Of a stretch of DNA of 64,000 bases, positions 17,180-26,716 are shown piece by piece (the first letter of the stretch is position 1; every line of letters starts with the position of its first letter). The notes beneath the pieces are model-generated. The model saw only the letters and a list, made by a program, of their open reading frames with translations, was not told the origin of the DNA and did not search any database. The translations under genes and the position numbers were made by a program. This DNA comes from RYN-133 sp963754285 (lineage in GTDB: Bacteria; Actinomycetota; Actinomycetes; Mycobacteriales; Jatrophihabitantaceae), in assembly GCA_963754285.1 (NCBI GenBank), contig CAVWFN010000007.1, positions 1,054,001-1,118,000 on the forward strand. The letters are read 5' to 3'.

Positions 17180-18832
17180 GTGCCGGGCCGCCGGATGCAC
17201 CCGGACGCACTGGTGCGCGACTACACCGCGCGCGGCTGGTGGAGCCCCGAGACCGTCCAGCAGTTGTTCGTCGACAGGGTCGCCGATCGCCGCGATGCGC
17301 TCGCGCTCGTCGACCCGCCGAACAAGGCCGACCTCGTCGACCTGCCCGCGTACCGACTGAGCTGGACGCAGGTCAGCGACGAGGTCGACCGGCTCGCCGG
17401 GTTCCTGCTCGACGTCGGCATCGGCGAGGGCGACGTGTTGGGCGTGCAGCTACCCAACATCGCCGAGCTCGTCATCGCCTACCTCGCCGCATGGCGCGTG
17501 CGCGCGATCGTCTCGCCGCTGCCGGTGCAGTACCGCCGTCACGAGATCGAGTCGATGGCGCAGCGGGCGCGCTTCCGCGCGTTGCTCACCGCTGATCGCA
17601 TCCAGACGCGTGCGGCCGCGCTCGAGGCGACCGAGTTCGTCGACACCGTGCTGTACTTCGGGCCGTCCGAGGTTGCCGGTGCGCACCGCATCGTCGACGG
17701 GACGAGCGATGTCGTCGAGTACGCCGACGCGCACCCGGTCGACCCGAACGACGCGATCACCATCTGCTGGACGTCGGGCACCGAGAGCTTCCCCAAGGGT
17801 GTGCCGCGCGCTCATTACGAATGGCTCGCGATCAGTCAGGACACGGTGCAGGCGCCGGGCCTGACCAGCGAGTCGCGCATGCTCAATCCGTTCCCGATGG
17901 TGAACATGGCCGCCATCAGCGGCATGTTGCTGCCGTGGTTGCGCACCGGCGCCGTGCTCGTGCAGCACCACCCGTTCGACCTGCCGATCTACCTGCGCCA
18001 GATCGCGGCCGAGCAGATCACCTACACCGTCGCGCCGCCGGCGCTGCTCGCGATGCTGCTGCACCGCAGCGACCTGCTCACCGACATCGGCTCGCTCACC
18101 GCGATCGGTTCAGGATCGGCGCCGCTGCAGGAGTGGGTCGTGCGCGGCTGGCACGACCAGCACGGCATCACGATCATCAACTACTTCGGCTCGAACGAGG
18201 GCATCGCGCTGATGACCGACGTCGAGCTGATGCGCGACCCGGCCCAGCGGGCGGCGTTCTTCCCGCGGTACGGCAGCGGTGTGCAGTGGTCGTTCCCCGC
18301 GGCGGCGCGCACCCAGGTCAAGCTGATCGATCCGCAGACCGGCGTCGAGATCAACGAGCCGGGCATTCCGGGGGTGTTGCGGTTGCGCGGGCCGAGCGTG
18401 TTCGCCGGCTACCTCGACGGCACCCGGCCCTTCGACGAGGACGGCTACCTGATCACCGGCGACGTGTTCGCGATCGACGGCCCGCAGCAGCAGTTCCTGC
18501 GCTTCGTCGACCGGACGGGCGACCTGATCATTCGTGGTGGCGTGAACATCGCGCCGGCCGAGCTGGAGACGTTGATCGCGTCCCACCCCGACGTCGCAGA
18601 GGTAGCAGTGATCGGCTACCCGGACGACGTGTTCGGCGAGCGCGTGTGCGCCGTCGTAGTCGCGGCACCGGACCGGCAGGTGACCCTCGACGACGTGGTC
18701 GCACACCTGAAGGCACAGCACGTGGCGACGTTCAAGTTCCCTGAACGTATCGAGATCGTGCCGATGCTGCCGCGCAATCCGGTCGGCAAGGTGCTCAAAC
18801 GCGAGCTGCGCAAGGACCTGACCCATGGCTGA
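17180..18832 (+). CDS. AMP-dependent acyl-CoA synthetase/ligase
   Basis: A 550-aa ANL-superfamily ligase. The phosphate-binding loop reads CWTSGTESFPKG, where Glu-Ser replaces the more usual Thr-Gly. Other family blocks are INYFGSNEG, YLITGDVFAIDG, RFVDRTGDLIIRGGVNIAPAELE, and the catalytic Lys in NPVGKVLKREL. It activates a carboxylic acid to its CoA thioester. An alternative ATG lies at 17195. It lies 3 bp after the HxlR gene and overlaps the amidohydrolase by 8 bp. Together with the thiolase this suggests breakdown of an unidentified organic acid. Confidence 0.88.
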   Translation: MPGRRMHPDALVRDYTARGWWSPETVQQLFVDRVADRRDALALVDPPNKADLVDLPAYRLSWTQVSDEVDRLAGFLLDVGIGEGDVLGVQLPNIAELVIAYLAAWRVRAIVSPLPVQYRRHEIESMAQRARFRALLTADRIQTRAAALEATEFVDTVLYFGPSEVAGAHRIVDGTSDVVEYADAHPVDPNDAITICWTSGTESFPKGVPRAHYEWLAISQDTVQAPGLTSESRMLNPFPMVNMAAISGMLLPWLRTGAVLVQHHPFDLPIYLRQIAAEQITYTVAPPALLAMLLHRSDLLTDIGSLTAIGSGSAPLQEWVVRGWHDQHGITIINYFGSNEGIALMTDVELMRDPAQRAAFFPRYGSGVQWSFPAAARTQVKLIDPQTGVEINEPGIPGVLRLRGPSVFAGYLDGTRPFDEDGYLITGDVFAIDGPQQQFLRFVDRTGDLIIRGGVNIAPAELETLIASHPDVAEVAVIGYPDDVFGERVCAVVVAAPDRQVTLDDVVAHLKAQHVATFKFPERIEIVPMLPRNPVGKVLKRELRKDLTHG

Positions 18833-20447
18833 CGCAACTGTTGCGATCACAGGCACGCAGGTCTGGGTCGGTGACGGCACCAGGTCCGATGCGCTTGCGA
18901 TCAGTGACGGACGGATCGTCGCACTCGGCGACGAGCACGTCCGTTCCTTGATCGGCCCGCGCACCGAAGTGCTCGATCGCGTCGGCGGGCTGGTCGTGCC
19001 GGGCATGCAGGACTGTCACATCCACGCTCCGCCGGCCGCGCGCGAACTGCTGACGATCGACCTGCACGAACTGGCTGATGGCCGCCCCGCGTACCTGGCG
19101 AAGATCGCCGCCTACTGCGCGGCGAATCCCGACGCCGAGTGGATCACCGGCGGTGGGTGGGCGCTCGATCATTTCCCGGAGACCGGGCCGCATCGCGACG
19201 ACCTCGACGAGGTGACCGGCGGACGTCCGGCGTTCTTGTTCAACCGCGACGTACACGGCGCGTGGGTCAACAGTGCGGCGCTGCGCATCGCCGGCATCGA
19301 CGCGAGCACGCCCGACCCGTCCGACGGTTACTTCGAGCGAGACGCCGACGGGACGCCCACCGGCATGCTGCACGAGGGTGCGGCGTACTCGTTCAACGAC
19401 ACATGGGTGCCCGAACCGTCCCGCGCGCAATGGGAAGCAGCGATCCTGCACGCCCAGCAACACCTCTATGCGCTCGGTATCACCGGCTGGCAGGACGCAT
19501 GGGTGACCCCGCAGACCTTCGAGGCCTACCGCGCGCTCGGCGACGACGGCCGGCTCACGGCGCAGGTCGTCGGCGCGCTGTGGTGGGACCGGCACCGCGG
19601 GCTCGACCAGATCCCCGAGTTCCTCGAGCGGCGCGAACGTGCGGCCGGCTCGTTCCGTCCGACGACAGTGAAGATCATGGTCGACGGGATCATCGAGAAC
19701 CAGACCGCGTCGATGCTCGAGCCGTACTGCGCCGGCTGCGGCAGCCACGTCCCCGACGAGAACTACGGGCTCGACTACGTCGATCGTGAGCTGCTCATCG
19801 CCGCGTTGACCGAACTCGACGGGCTCGGCTTCCAGGTGCACATGCACGCGATCGGCGACCGGGCGATCCGCAACGCCCTCGACGCCGTCGAGGCAGCACA
19901 GCGCACCAACGGCACGAGCGATCGTCGCCACCACATCGCACATCTGCAGGTCATCCAGCCGGCCGATCTGGCTCGCTTCGGCGCGCTCGGCGTCGTCGCG
20001 AACTGCCAGACCTACTGGGCGCAGAGCGAACCGCAGATGGACGAGCTGACCATGCCCTACATCGGCACCGAGCGCGGCGCGCTGCAGTACCCGTTCGAGG
20101 GACTGCGCCGGGCCGGTGCGCGGCTGGCGATGGGCAGCGACTGGCCGGTGACCACCGCCAACCCGCTCGATCAGCTCGAGGTCGCTGTGCGCCGGGTCGA
20201 TCCGGAACATCGAGACACCGCGCCGTTCCTTCCGGGCGAACGGCTCTCGCTCGATGACGCGCTGTCGGCGTTCACGTCGGGTTCGGCCTATCTGAACCAC
20301 GACGACGACGGTGGCACGCTCGCGATCGGAAAGCGCGCCGATCTTGCCGTGCTCGACCAGGACGTGTTCACCCTCGACGGCAAGCTCGCCGACGCGTCGG
20401 TCGTGACGACGCTGGCGTCGGGCGAGATCGTCTACCGATCAGGCTGA
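18825..20447 (+). CDS. Amidohydrolase (YtcJ-like, metal-dependent)
   Basis: A 540-aa amidohydrolase-superfamily protein. It has metal-ligand region GMQDCHIHAPP (about residue 60), a Lys in TVKIMVDGIIENQTAS, His blocks QVHMHAIGDRAIRN and RRHHIAHLQVI, and the final Asp in MGSDWPVTTANPL. This set matches the YtcJ-like group. The substrate is unknown; an N-acyl or cyclic amide bond is likely. The ATG at 18825 overlaps the ligase gene by 8 bp, so they are co-expressed. Its 3' end overlaps the convergent TetR gene by 9 bp. Confidence 0.85.
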   Translation: MADATVAITGTQVWVGDGTRSDALAISDGRIVALGDEHVRSLIGPRTEVLDRVGGLVVPGMQDCHIHAPPAARELLTIDLHELADGRPAYLAKIAAYCAANPDAEWITGGGWALDHFPETGPHRDDLDEVTGGRPAFLFNRDVHGAWVNSAALRIAGIDASTPDPSDGYFERDADGTPTGMLHEGAAYSFNDTWVPEPSRAQWEAAILHAQQHLYALGITGWQDAWVTPQTFEAYRALGDDGRLTAQVVGALWWDRHRGLDQIPEFLERRERAAGSFRPTTVKIMVDGIIENQTASMLEPYCAGCGSHVPDENYGLDYVDRELLIAALTELDGLGFQVHMHAIGDRAIRNALDAVEAAQRTNGTSDRRHHIAHLQVIQPADLARFGALGVVANCQTYWAQSEPQMDELTMPYIGTERGALQYPFEGLRRAGARLAMGSDWPVTTANPLDQLEVAVRRVDPEHRDTAPFLPGERLSLDDALSAFTSGSAYLNHDDDGGTLAIGKRADLAVLDQDVFTLDGKLADASVVTTLASGEIVYRSG

Positions 20448-21071
20448 CAACATGGCGAAGCTGAGCTGCCCCTGCGGCAGAGGCGGCACCGGCATCGGCG
20501 CACCGCCGGGCCGCATCCCCTGCAAGAGGATCGGCAGGTAGCGGCGCCACAGGTGCGGGCTACGTGCGCCGCTCGCGTCGGCGATGGTGCACAGCATGAT
20601 CACGATCGCATTGAGGTCGGTGACCTCGGCGTCGGAACGCACGGCACCCGCTGCCTGCGCGCGGGCGAACGGCTCGACGAACGCGGCGATCATCGCGCGG
20701 TGATGTTCGGGGGAGTCCTGGTGCTGGCCGAGCATGATCTCGCGGATCGCCCGGTTGTCGGTCTGGGCCTCCAGCAGCCGGTCGATCAGCCCGACGAGGG
20801 CTTCCCAGGGGTCGGCTTCGAGCAGCGTCTGCCGGGCCCGGGCGACGAAGTCGCTGACCACGTCGTCGAAGACGGCGTCCGCGAGGACGTATTTGTTCGG
20901 GAAGTGCCGGTATGCGGTGCCTACACCGAGGCGCGCGTGTTCGGCTATGTCGTCCATGCTTGCCTCGAACCCACGCAGGGCGAAGATCTCGCGGGCAGCC
21001 TGGATCAACGCGGCGCGGTTGCGAACTGCATCCTTGCGCTGCGGTCGCGGCAGGGGGTGATACGACGACAC
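20439..21071 (-). CDS. TetR-family transcriptional regulator
   Basis: A 210-aa TetR repressor. The N-terminal helix-turn-helix is MDDIAEHARLGVGTAYRHFPNKYVLADAVF (helices within residues 38-68). The rest is an all-helical ligand domain, ending in a Pro-rich tail. It is transcribed towards the amidohydrolase gene and overlaps its end by 9 bp. A GTG at 21071 is used. It may control the acyl-CoA ligase/amidohydrolase block or the phosphoesterase beyond. The ligand is unknown. Confidence 0.87.
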   Translation of the reverse strand: MSSYHPLPRPQRKDAVRNRAALIQAAREIFALRGFEASMDDIAEHARLGVGTAYRHFPNKYVLADAVFDDVVSDFVARARQTLLEADPWEALVGLIDRLLEAQTDNRAIREIMLGQHQDSPEHHRAMIAAFVEPFARAQAAGAVRSDAEVTDLNAIVIMLCTIADASGARSPHLWRRYLPILLQGMRPGGAPMPVPPLPQGQLSFAMLSA

Positions 21072-21231
21072 CGGCTTGTCCTTCGTTGACCAATGTTAAG
21101 TTGCTGTTAGTGTGACACGTGTGAGGTTGTCGGCGCCAGCGCTGCGCCGGAACTGAGCGTCGCGCAGAGTTAGCCCGCTGGACACCGCGCGTTCCCTCGG
21201 CCTGTCCTTCGCCGCCCTAACGTCCTCCTGC

Positions 21232-23325
21232 GTGAAGACACTTCGGATGCGCCGTCCTGGCGTGAAAGCACTCGCCGGCCTGGTCGGTCTTGCGGCGGTC
21301 GCCGCGGTGGCCTCCGCGCTGCCGGCCTCGGCCTCGTCAGCATCGGCCTCGCAACAGTCGTCCAGCTCGCAGACCATCACGCTCACCGCGAGCGGAACCC
21401 CGGTCGGGGCGGTCAAGCACGTGTGGCTGATCATCCTCGAGAACAAGTCCTACGACGCGACCTTCACCGGTCTCAACCAGAACAGCTACCTCTGGAAGAC
21501 GCTGCCCGCGCAGGGCGCGCTGCTGAAGAACTACTACGGCACCGGCCACTTCTCCCTCGACAACTACACCTCGATGGTCAGCGGTCAGGGCCCGGCGCCG
21601 GCCGACCAGAACGACTGCCCGATCTACGCCGACGCGCAGGGCTCGGTCCTCACCAACTCCAAGAAGGACGGCCCGACGACCGATCGCGGTCAGTTCGCCG
21701 AGACAGGCGCTCCGTACGCCAATCCCGTCCCGGGCGGCGCGAACGAGGGTGCACACGGCGGCACCGGCTGTGTCTACCCGGCCAGCGTCCCCACGCTGTT
21801 CAACCAGTTCGACGCCGCGCACGTGAAGTGGAAGGGGTACGCGCAAGACCTGGGCAACCCGGACTCGTCCGGCCCGACACACGACGTGAACAAGTGCGGC
21901 GGCCCCGGCGACCCGTCCGGTGTCGGTGTCACGAACCCGGGCTCGGCCAACGCGACCGACCAGTACGTCCCGAAGCACTTCCCGTTCCCGTGGTTCGAGT
22001 CGCTGCTGAGCAACCCGGCGGACTGCTCGTCGTCCGAGATCGCGAACCTCGACAGCTCGACCAACGGTCTGGTGCACGACCTGCAGAGCGAGTCGACGAC
22101 GCCGGCGTTCAGCTGGATCACTCCGGACAACTGCTCGGACGCCCACGACGCGATCTGTGCCGGTAACAACCTGTCGGGCGCGTTCGACTCGTCCGGCAAG
22201 CCGGTCTACATGCCCTCGGGCGGGCCGGCCTACCAGCCGGAAGCGAGCACGCCGAAGAACTACACCGGTGGGCTGTACGCATCGGACCTGTTCCTGAAGT
22301 ACTACATCCCGCTGATCGAGCAGTCGGCCGCGTTCAAGGACGGCGGCCTGATCGACATCACCTTCGACGAGGCCAACCCGCCGTTCGCGAACTCGAGCTT
22401 CAACAACGCGAACAACCCGGGTAGCACGGCTCACGTCGGCACGCCGGCGACGGCGCGCGGGTACGCCCAGTCCGATACTGCGGGCGAGAGCTTCAACGGC
22501 AAGCACGCGACGGTGAACAAGTCGATCGAGCCGGCCGGCCCGAACACGCCGCTGCTGCGGGACTCCCACGGCAACCAGGTCTATCCCGGCCCGGGTGACA
22601 GCGCGTTCATCGATCGTCCGGCCAGCCTCAGCGGTGACCCGGCCAAGGATCCGAAGTACATCCGCGGCGGCGGCAACCTGACGCCGGGTGCGCGCACCGA
22701 CAGCACGGGCGTCAGCGGCGGTACCGGCAGCGACTTCGTGACCGATCCCGGCATCACGGCTCCCGACGCCGGCCGGCCGATCTCGGGCAGCGGGATTCCG
22801 GACAACGCCTGTGTCGGGCCGGTGACCGACAACGGCCCGCGCTTCGACACCGCGCCCACCGGGTCGTCGACCGCGACCAACCCGGCGGACAAGGCCTACT
22901 TCGGCTCGTTCCAGGTGGTCGACTGCACGACGAACGCTCCGCAGGCCCTCACCGGTGACGTGACCAGCGTGACGCTGGCCGCGGAGACGACGGCCACCGA
23001 CCCGCTGTACTCGTCGACGATCGAGACCCCGGGCGGCGGCGACACGGGCAGCGTTCTGATCAGCCCGCTGATCAAGCCCGGCACGGTGTCGAAGGTCTAC
23101 TACAACCACTACAGCTGGCTGGCCACGATGGAGGATCTGTTCAAGGTCTCGAAGGGGAACCAGACTTCGACGATCCCCGGCGGAGCGGGCTCGGTCTCGA
23201 AGGGCCTGGACGGCGAGGGTCACCTGGGATTCGCGGCCCAGCCTGATCTGCGCACGTTCGGGTTGGACGTGTTCACCAACGTCCCGAAGCACTGCAAGAA
23301 GGGCTACGGCGGGAGCTGTCATTAG
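21232..23325 (+). CDS. Secreted phosphoesterase (phospholipase C/acid phosphatase superfamily)
   Basis: A 697-aa exported protein. A signal peptide runs to about residue 35 (ALPASASS). The phosphoesterase domain opens with HVWLIILENKSYDATFTGL, where the ENKS block carries metal ligands, and includes GHFSLDNYTSMVSGQGP, DNCSDAHDAIC and LIDITFDEANPP. The C-terminal region (NHYSWLATMEDLF) is typical of the family. Phospholipase C and AcpA-type acid phosphatases share this fold, so phosphate release from lipids or esters is plausible. A GTG start at 21232 is used. A perfect 13-bp hairpin follows the stop codon. Confidence 0.82.
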   Translation: MKTLRMRRPGVKALAGLVGLAAVAAVASALPASASSASASQQSSSSQTITLTASGTPVGAVKHVWLIILENKSYDATFTGLNQNSYLWKTLPAQGALLKNYYGTGHFSLDNYTSMVSGQGPAPADQNDCPIYADAQGSVLTNSKKDGPTTDRGQFAETGAPYANPVPGGANEGAHGGTGCVYPASVPTLFNQFDAAHVKWKGYAQDLGNPDSSGPTHDVNKCGGPGDPSGVGVTNPGSANATDQYVPKHFPFPWFESLLSNPADCSSSEIANLDSSTNGLVHDLQSESTTPAFSWITPDNCSDAHDAICAGNNLSGAFDSSGKPVYMPSGGPAYQPEASTPKNYTGGLYASDLFLKYYIPLIEQSAAFKDGGLIDITFDEANPPFANSSFNNANNPGSTAHVGTPATARGYAQSDTAGESFNGKHATVNKSIEPAGPNTPLLRDSHGNQVYPGPGDSAFIDRPASLSGDPAKDPKYIRGGGNLTPGARTDSTGVSGGTGSDFVTDPGITAPDAGRPISGSGIPDNACVGPVTDNGPRFDTAPTGSSTATNPADKAYFGSFQVVDCTTNAPQALTGDVTSVTLAAETTATDPLYSSTIETPGGGDTGSVLISPLIKPGTVSKVYYNHYSWLATMEDLFKVSKGNQTSTIPGGAGSVSKGLDGEGHLGFAAQPDLRTFGLDVFTNVPKHCKKGYGGSCH

Positions 23326-23346
23326 CACCGCGAAGCGACGCACCGC

Positions 23347-23382
23347 ACGTGTGGGCCGGGCCGGTTGGTCCGGCCCACACGT
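23347..23382 (+). terminator. Strong hairpin after the phosphoesterase gene
   Basis: ACGTGTGGGCCGG (23347-23359) pairs perfectly with CCGGCCCACACGT (23370-23382) around a 10-nt loop, starting 21 nt after the stop. No T-run follows, which is common for terminators in GC-rich genomes. It also covers the first codons of the lipoprotein gene, so it may influence that gene's translation. Confidence 0.6.
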
Positions 23383-23953
23383 CGGTCGCTGCTTGGTGGG
23401 CGCGATCGCTGTCATCGCCGCCCTGACCGCGTGCGGCGGATCGCATCCCGCTAAAGAGGTGACCTCGACCGCGTCGTCCGAGCCGCCGCTGGGGTTCCGG
23501 AGTCCGCCCGCGTTCCTTCCGAAGGACCCCGCGCCGGTCGATCGGGTCGTCACCGCCTCGGTCGGTCACGCACAGCTTGCCGTCCAGGGCATCTCGGTCG
23601 CGGTCGACCTTCCGTCCGGCCACGCACTCGCGACCGTCACCGGACCGAGGGTTCCGCCGTTCGTCGCGCCCCCGCCGCCGCAGGTGACCGCCACGTTCGC
23701 CGTCACCTTCGCCAACGTGACGGGCACGATCCCCGTCCGGCTCGCTGACTTCACGATCACCGACCAGCTCGGACGCACCTTTCACCCGACACTGGTCACC
23801 CGAGAGCGAACCCCGCCGGCCAGCCTCACCGCCGGGCACAGCGACACGTTCCAGGTCACCGCGGTCATGCCGACGGGCGAGGGGCGGATCTACTGGACGC
23901 CGACCGGATCGAAGCCGCTGGTCGGCTGGGACTTCATCGTCGAGAACGACTGA
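23351..23953 (+). CDS. Putative lipoprotein, DUF4352-like
   Basis: A 200-aa exported protein of unknown function. The signal region GAIAVIAALTAC ends in a lipobox (LTAC), so the Cys near residue 28 would be lipidated. The mature part is rich in Val, Thr and Pro and has an immunoglobulin-like beta pattern (ADFTITDQLGRTFHPT). This resembles the DUF4352 extracytoplasmic domain of Gram-positive lipoproteins. The GTG at 23351 gives a signal peptide with arginines but lies inside the hairpin; TTG 23393 or GTG 23396 are less likely alternatives. Confidence 0.7.
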   Translation: MGRAGWSGPHVGRCLVGAIAVIAALTACGGSHPAKEVTSTASSEPPLGFRSPPAFLPKDPAPVDRVVTASVGHAQLAVQGISVAVDLPSGHALATVTGPRVPPFVAPPPPQVTATFAVTFANVTGTIPVRLADFTITDQLGRTFHPTLVTRERTPPASLTAGHSDTFQVTAVMPTGEGRIYWTPTGSKPLVGWDFIVEND

Positions 23954-24040
23954 GCCATCCGGGCTATCACGCCTGCACTTGGCGGCACCCATTGCGCCGG
24001 TCGCCGATCATCCGCAGCTCCTGCCGAGCGCTAGGGACGG

Positions 24041-24781
24041 TCACACCCGCAGACTGGCCATGCCGCCGTCGACGCGCAGGATGCTTCCAGTGGTCGACGC
24101 GGCTACCGGCGAGGCGAGCGAAGCAATGGCCCAGGCGACCTCGTGAGCCGTGACGAGGCGGCCGATCGGCTGACGGTTCCGCAGTGCTTCGGCGGCGGCG
24201 CGGGGATCGTCAGCGGCATCGAGCAACCGGGTCACCCAAGGGGTTTCGGCGGTGCCGGGGGCCACGGCGTTGACGCGGATGCCGTCGCCGACGTGGTCGG
24301 CGGCCATGGCGAGTGTGAGGGCGTGGACAGCACCCTTGCTGGCGCTGTAGAGAGCGCGTTGCTTGACTCCGACGTAGGCCACGGCGGAGCACGTGTTGAC
24401 GATGGCTGCGCAGTCGGATGCCAGCAGGTGCGGCAGGGCGGCGCGGGTGACGCGGGCGATGCCGATGACGTTGACGTTGAGCACCTGAGCCCATTGGGCG
24501 TCGTCGTTGGCGGCGATGTCGCCGACGGCACCGATGCCCGCGTTGTTGACGACGATGTCCAGCTGTCCGAACTCGGCCGCGGCACGGGCGACAGCGGTGT
24601 CGACGGCAGCGGCGTCGGTGATGTCGCATTCGAGCGCGAGGGCGTCCTCGGGTGCGCCGTCGGTGGTGAGATCCAGGACGGCGACCTGTGCGCCGCGCGA
24701 GGCGAGCAGTGCGGCGGTGGCGGCGCCGATGCCACTCGCGCCGCCGGTGACGAGGGCGGCCAGTCCGTCGAAGTCGTTCAC
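24041..24781 (-). CDS. Short-chain dehydrogenase/reductase (sugar-acid cluster)
   Basis: A 246-aa classical SDR. The cofactor motif is TGGASGIG (about residue 13), the NNAG motif is present, the catalytic Ser lies in NTCSAVAYVG, and the Tyr-Lys pair in YSASK. It is the last gene of a minus-strand run: IclR, FAH-family hydrolase, Zn-dehydrogenase, SDR. In the L-fuconate route an SDR oxidises 2-keto-3-deoxy-L-fuconate at C4 before hydrolysis by an FAH-family enzyme, and this gene is the best candidate for that step here. The GTG at 24781 is used. The role is inferred from neighbours. Confidence 0.82.
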   Translation of the reverse strand: MNDFDGLAALVTGGASGIGAATAALLASRGAQVAVLDLTTDGAPEDALALECDITDAAAVDTAVARAAAEFGQLDIVVNNAGIGAVGDIAANDDAQWAQVLNVNVIGIARVTRAALPHLLASDCAAIVNTCSAVAYVGVKQRALYSASKGAVHALTLAMAADHVGDGIRVNAVAPGTAETPWVTRLLDAADDPRAAAEALRNRQPIGRLVTAHEVAWAIASLASPVAASTTGSILRVDGGMASLRV

Positions 24782-24807
24782 AGGGGTGTCCTCCAGGGTC
24801 GTTGTTC

Positions 24808-25825
24808 TCAGGGCCGGCTTGGGTCGATGTGGATCTTCGGGCCGAGGCCGGCGCCGGGGGGACGGCGGCCGGCGAGGATGTCGTCGACGTCCCCGAGGCC
24901 CACGGTGGCAGCGACCAGGGGATGCGGATCGAGTTCGCCGCCGGCCAGAGCGCTGATAGCCGCGTCCAGACCGGGGGAGGCGGACAGGATCCCGACGGCG
25001 GTCACGTCCTTGAGCGCGAGGATCCGGGTGTCTATGAGGCTGGGCCGTCCGGCGAGGCCGATGCAGACGACGCGTCCGGCCGGTTCGACCAGATCCAGTG
25101 CCTGCGACGGCGCGGCGGCGGCGTTTGTTGCGTCGATGACCGCGTCGAAGGACAGGTCGGGAACCCCGTCGGGTCCCCACGTGTGCTCGAACCCGAGCGT
25201 CCGGGCGAACTCCAGTGACGCCTCGGTCGCTCCGAGCAGGTGTATCTCGGCTCCGGCGGCGCGGATGAACATCGCTGCGAGCAGCCCGATGGTGCCGGGC
25301 CCGGATACGAGGACGCGGTCACCGGGACCGGCGCCGGTGGCAGAAGCGGCGCGCCAGGCGTTGCCGGCCGGTTCGACCAGTGCGCCGAGGGTCGCGTCGA
25401 CCTGCGGCGGTAGCTCGTGCAGCGACCAGGCCGGCACTGTCAGCTTCTCGGCGAGGGCTCCGTCGCGGCCGTCGCGGATGCCGACCTCCTGCCGGTGCTC
25501 GCACACGTGCTGGTTGCCGCGTCGGCAGCGCCGGCAGGTACGGTCGCCGAGCATCGTGTCGCCGGTGACACGGGTGCCGAGCCATCGCGGCGTCGACGCC
25601 GTCACCGACGGCTGAGACGGTGCCGGCCCATTCGTGCCCGAGGCGTATCGGGTAGTGGGCGTGGCCCTGTTCGAGGTAGGCCATGTCGCCGGTGAAGAAC
25701 TCGACGTCGGTGCCGCAGACGCCGACGCGTTCGACGTCCACGACGACCTCTCCCGGGACCGCGATCGGCTCCGGGACATCTTCCACCGCACCCCTGTGGG
25801 GGCCGCTGAGGACGTAGGCGCGCAC
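24808..25825 (-). CDS. Zinc-dependent alcohol/sugar dehydrogenase (one frame break)
   Basis: Medium-chain dehydrogenase, 338 aa when one base is removed (total length is 3n+1). The first frame carries VGVCGTDVEFF (catalytic zinc Cys) and LGHEWAGTV (zinc His-Glu). The second frame resumes at WLGTRVTGDTMLG and carries the structural-zinc cysteines (TCRRCRRGNQHVCEH) and the NAD fold (VLVSGPGTIGLLAA). The break lies near 25576-25600, at GCCGCGATGG read on the minus strand. Everything expected of the family is present, so a sequence error is more likely than decay. In this cluster it may oxidise the free sugar. It starts 4 bp after the FAH gene. Confidence 0.8.
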
Positions 25826-25829
25826 GGCT

Positions 25830-26703
25830 CTACCGAGGACCGATGACGTTCTGCCGCTGCGTGCCGAGTCCGGAGATGCCGAGCTCGATCACGTCGCCTG
25901 CGGCGAGCCAGACTTGCGGGGTGAAGCCCATCCCGACGCCGGGAGGGGTGCCGGTGTTGATGAGGTCGCCGGGCTCGAGAACCATGAACTGACTCAGGTG
26001 GTGGACGATGAAGTAAGGGTCGAAGATCATCGTCATGGTGTTGCCGGTCTGTCGGCGCTGGGCGTTGAGGTCAAGCCACATGTCCAGGGCGTTGACGTCA
26101 TCGATCTCGTCCGGGGTGACCAGCCACGGGCCGGCGGGGTTGAAGGTCTCGGCGGACTTGCCCTTGACCCACTGCCCTCCCCGTTCCATCTGGAACGCAC
26201 GCTCGCTGACATCGTTGACGACGGTCCAGCCGGCGATCACATCGCGGGCGTCCTCGACGCTGTCGAGGTAGCTGGTTCGTGCGCCGATGACGATCCCGAG
26301 TTCGACCTCCCAGTCGGGCTTGGTCGACCCGCGTGGAATGCGGACGTCGTCGTTCGGGCCGATGAGCGTGTTCGGCGACTTGGTGAACAGGATCGGCTCG
26401 CTCGGCACGGCCTGCCCGGTCTCGGCGGCGTGGTCGGAGTAGTTCAACCCGATACACAGGATCTGGTGCGGGCGGGCGATGGGGGCGCCGATGCGCTCCC
26501 CGTCGAAGCGGGCGACGTTCCCGGCCTCGGATCGCTCGGTCGACCACCGGGGCGACCCGCTGCAGACCGCCGGAGCCGAAGAACGCTTCGTTGAAGTCCT
26601 CGACCACGTCGGAGAGGTCGACGTAGGTGTCCTCGTCGATCCGGGCTACGGGCTTCTCCGCGCCAGGATCGCCGATGCGCATCAGGTACATGTCGTTCTC
26701 CAC
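25830..26703 (-). CDS. FAH-family hydrolase, likely 2,4-diketo-3-deoxyaldonate hydrolase (one frame break)
   Basis: Fumarylacetoacetate-hydrolase family, 290 aa when one base is removed (length is 3n+1). The N-terminal domain (MENDMYLMRIGDPGAEKP) is in one frame up to VAPVVD near 26550. The next frame continues ERSEAGNVARFDGERIG, CIGLNYSDHAAETG, the metal ligands in DWEVELGIVIG and NDVSERAFQ, then GDLINTGTPPGVG. Length and sequence resemble 2,4-diketo-3-deoxy-L-fuconate hydrolases, which split the product of the SDR step into pyruvate and lactate. It lies between IclR (13 bp) and the Zn-dehydrogenase (4 bp). Confidence 0.82.
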
Positions 26704-26716
26704 CGGTGTCGGCCGG

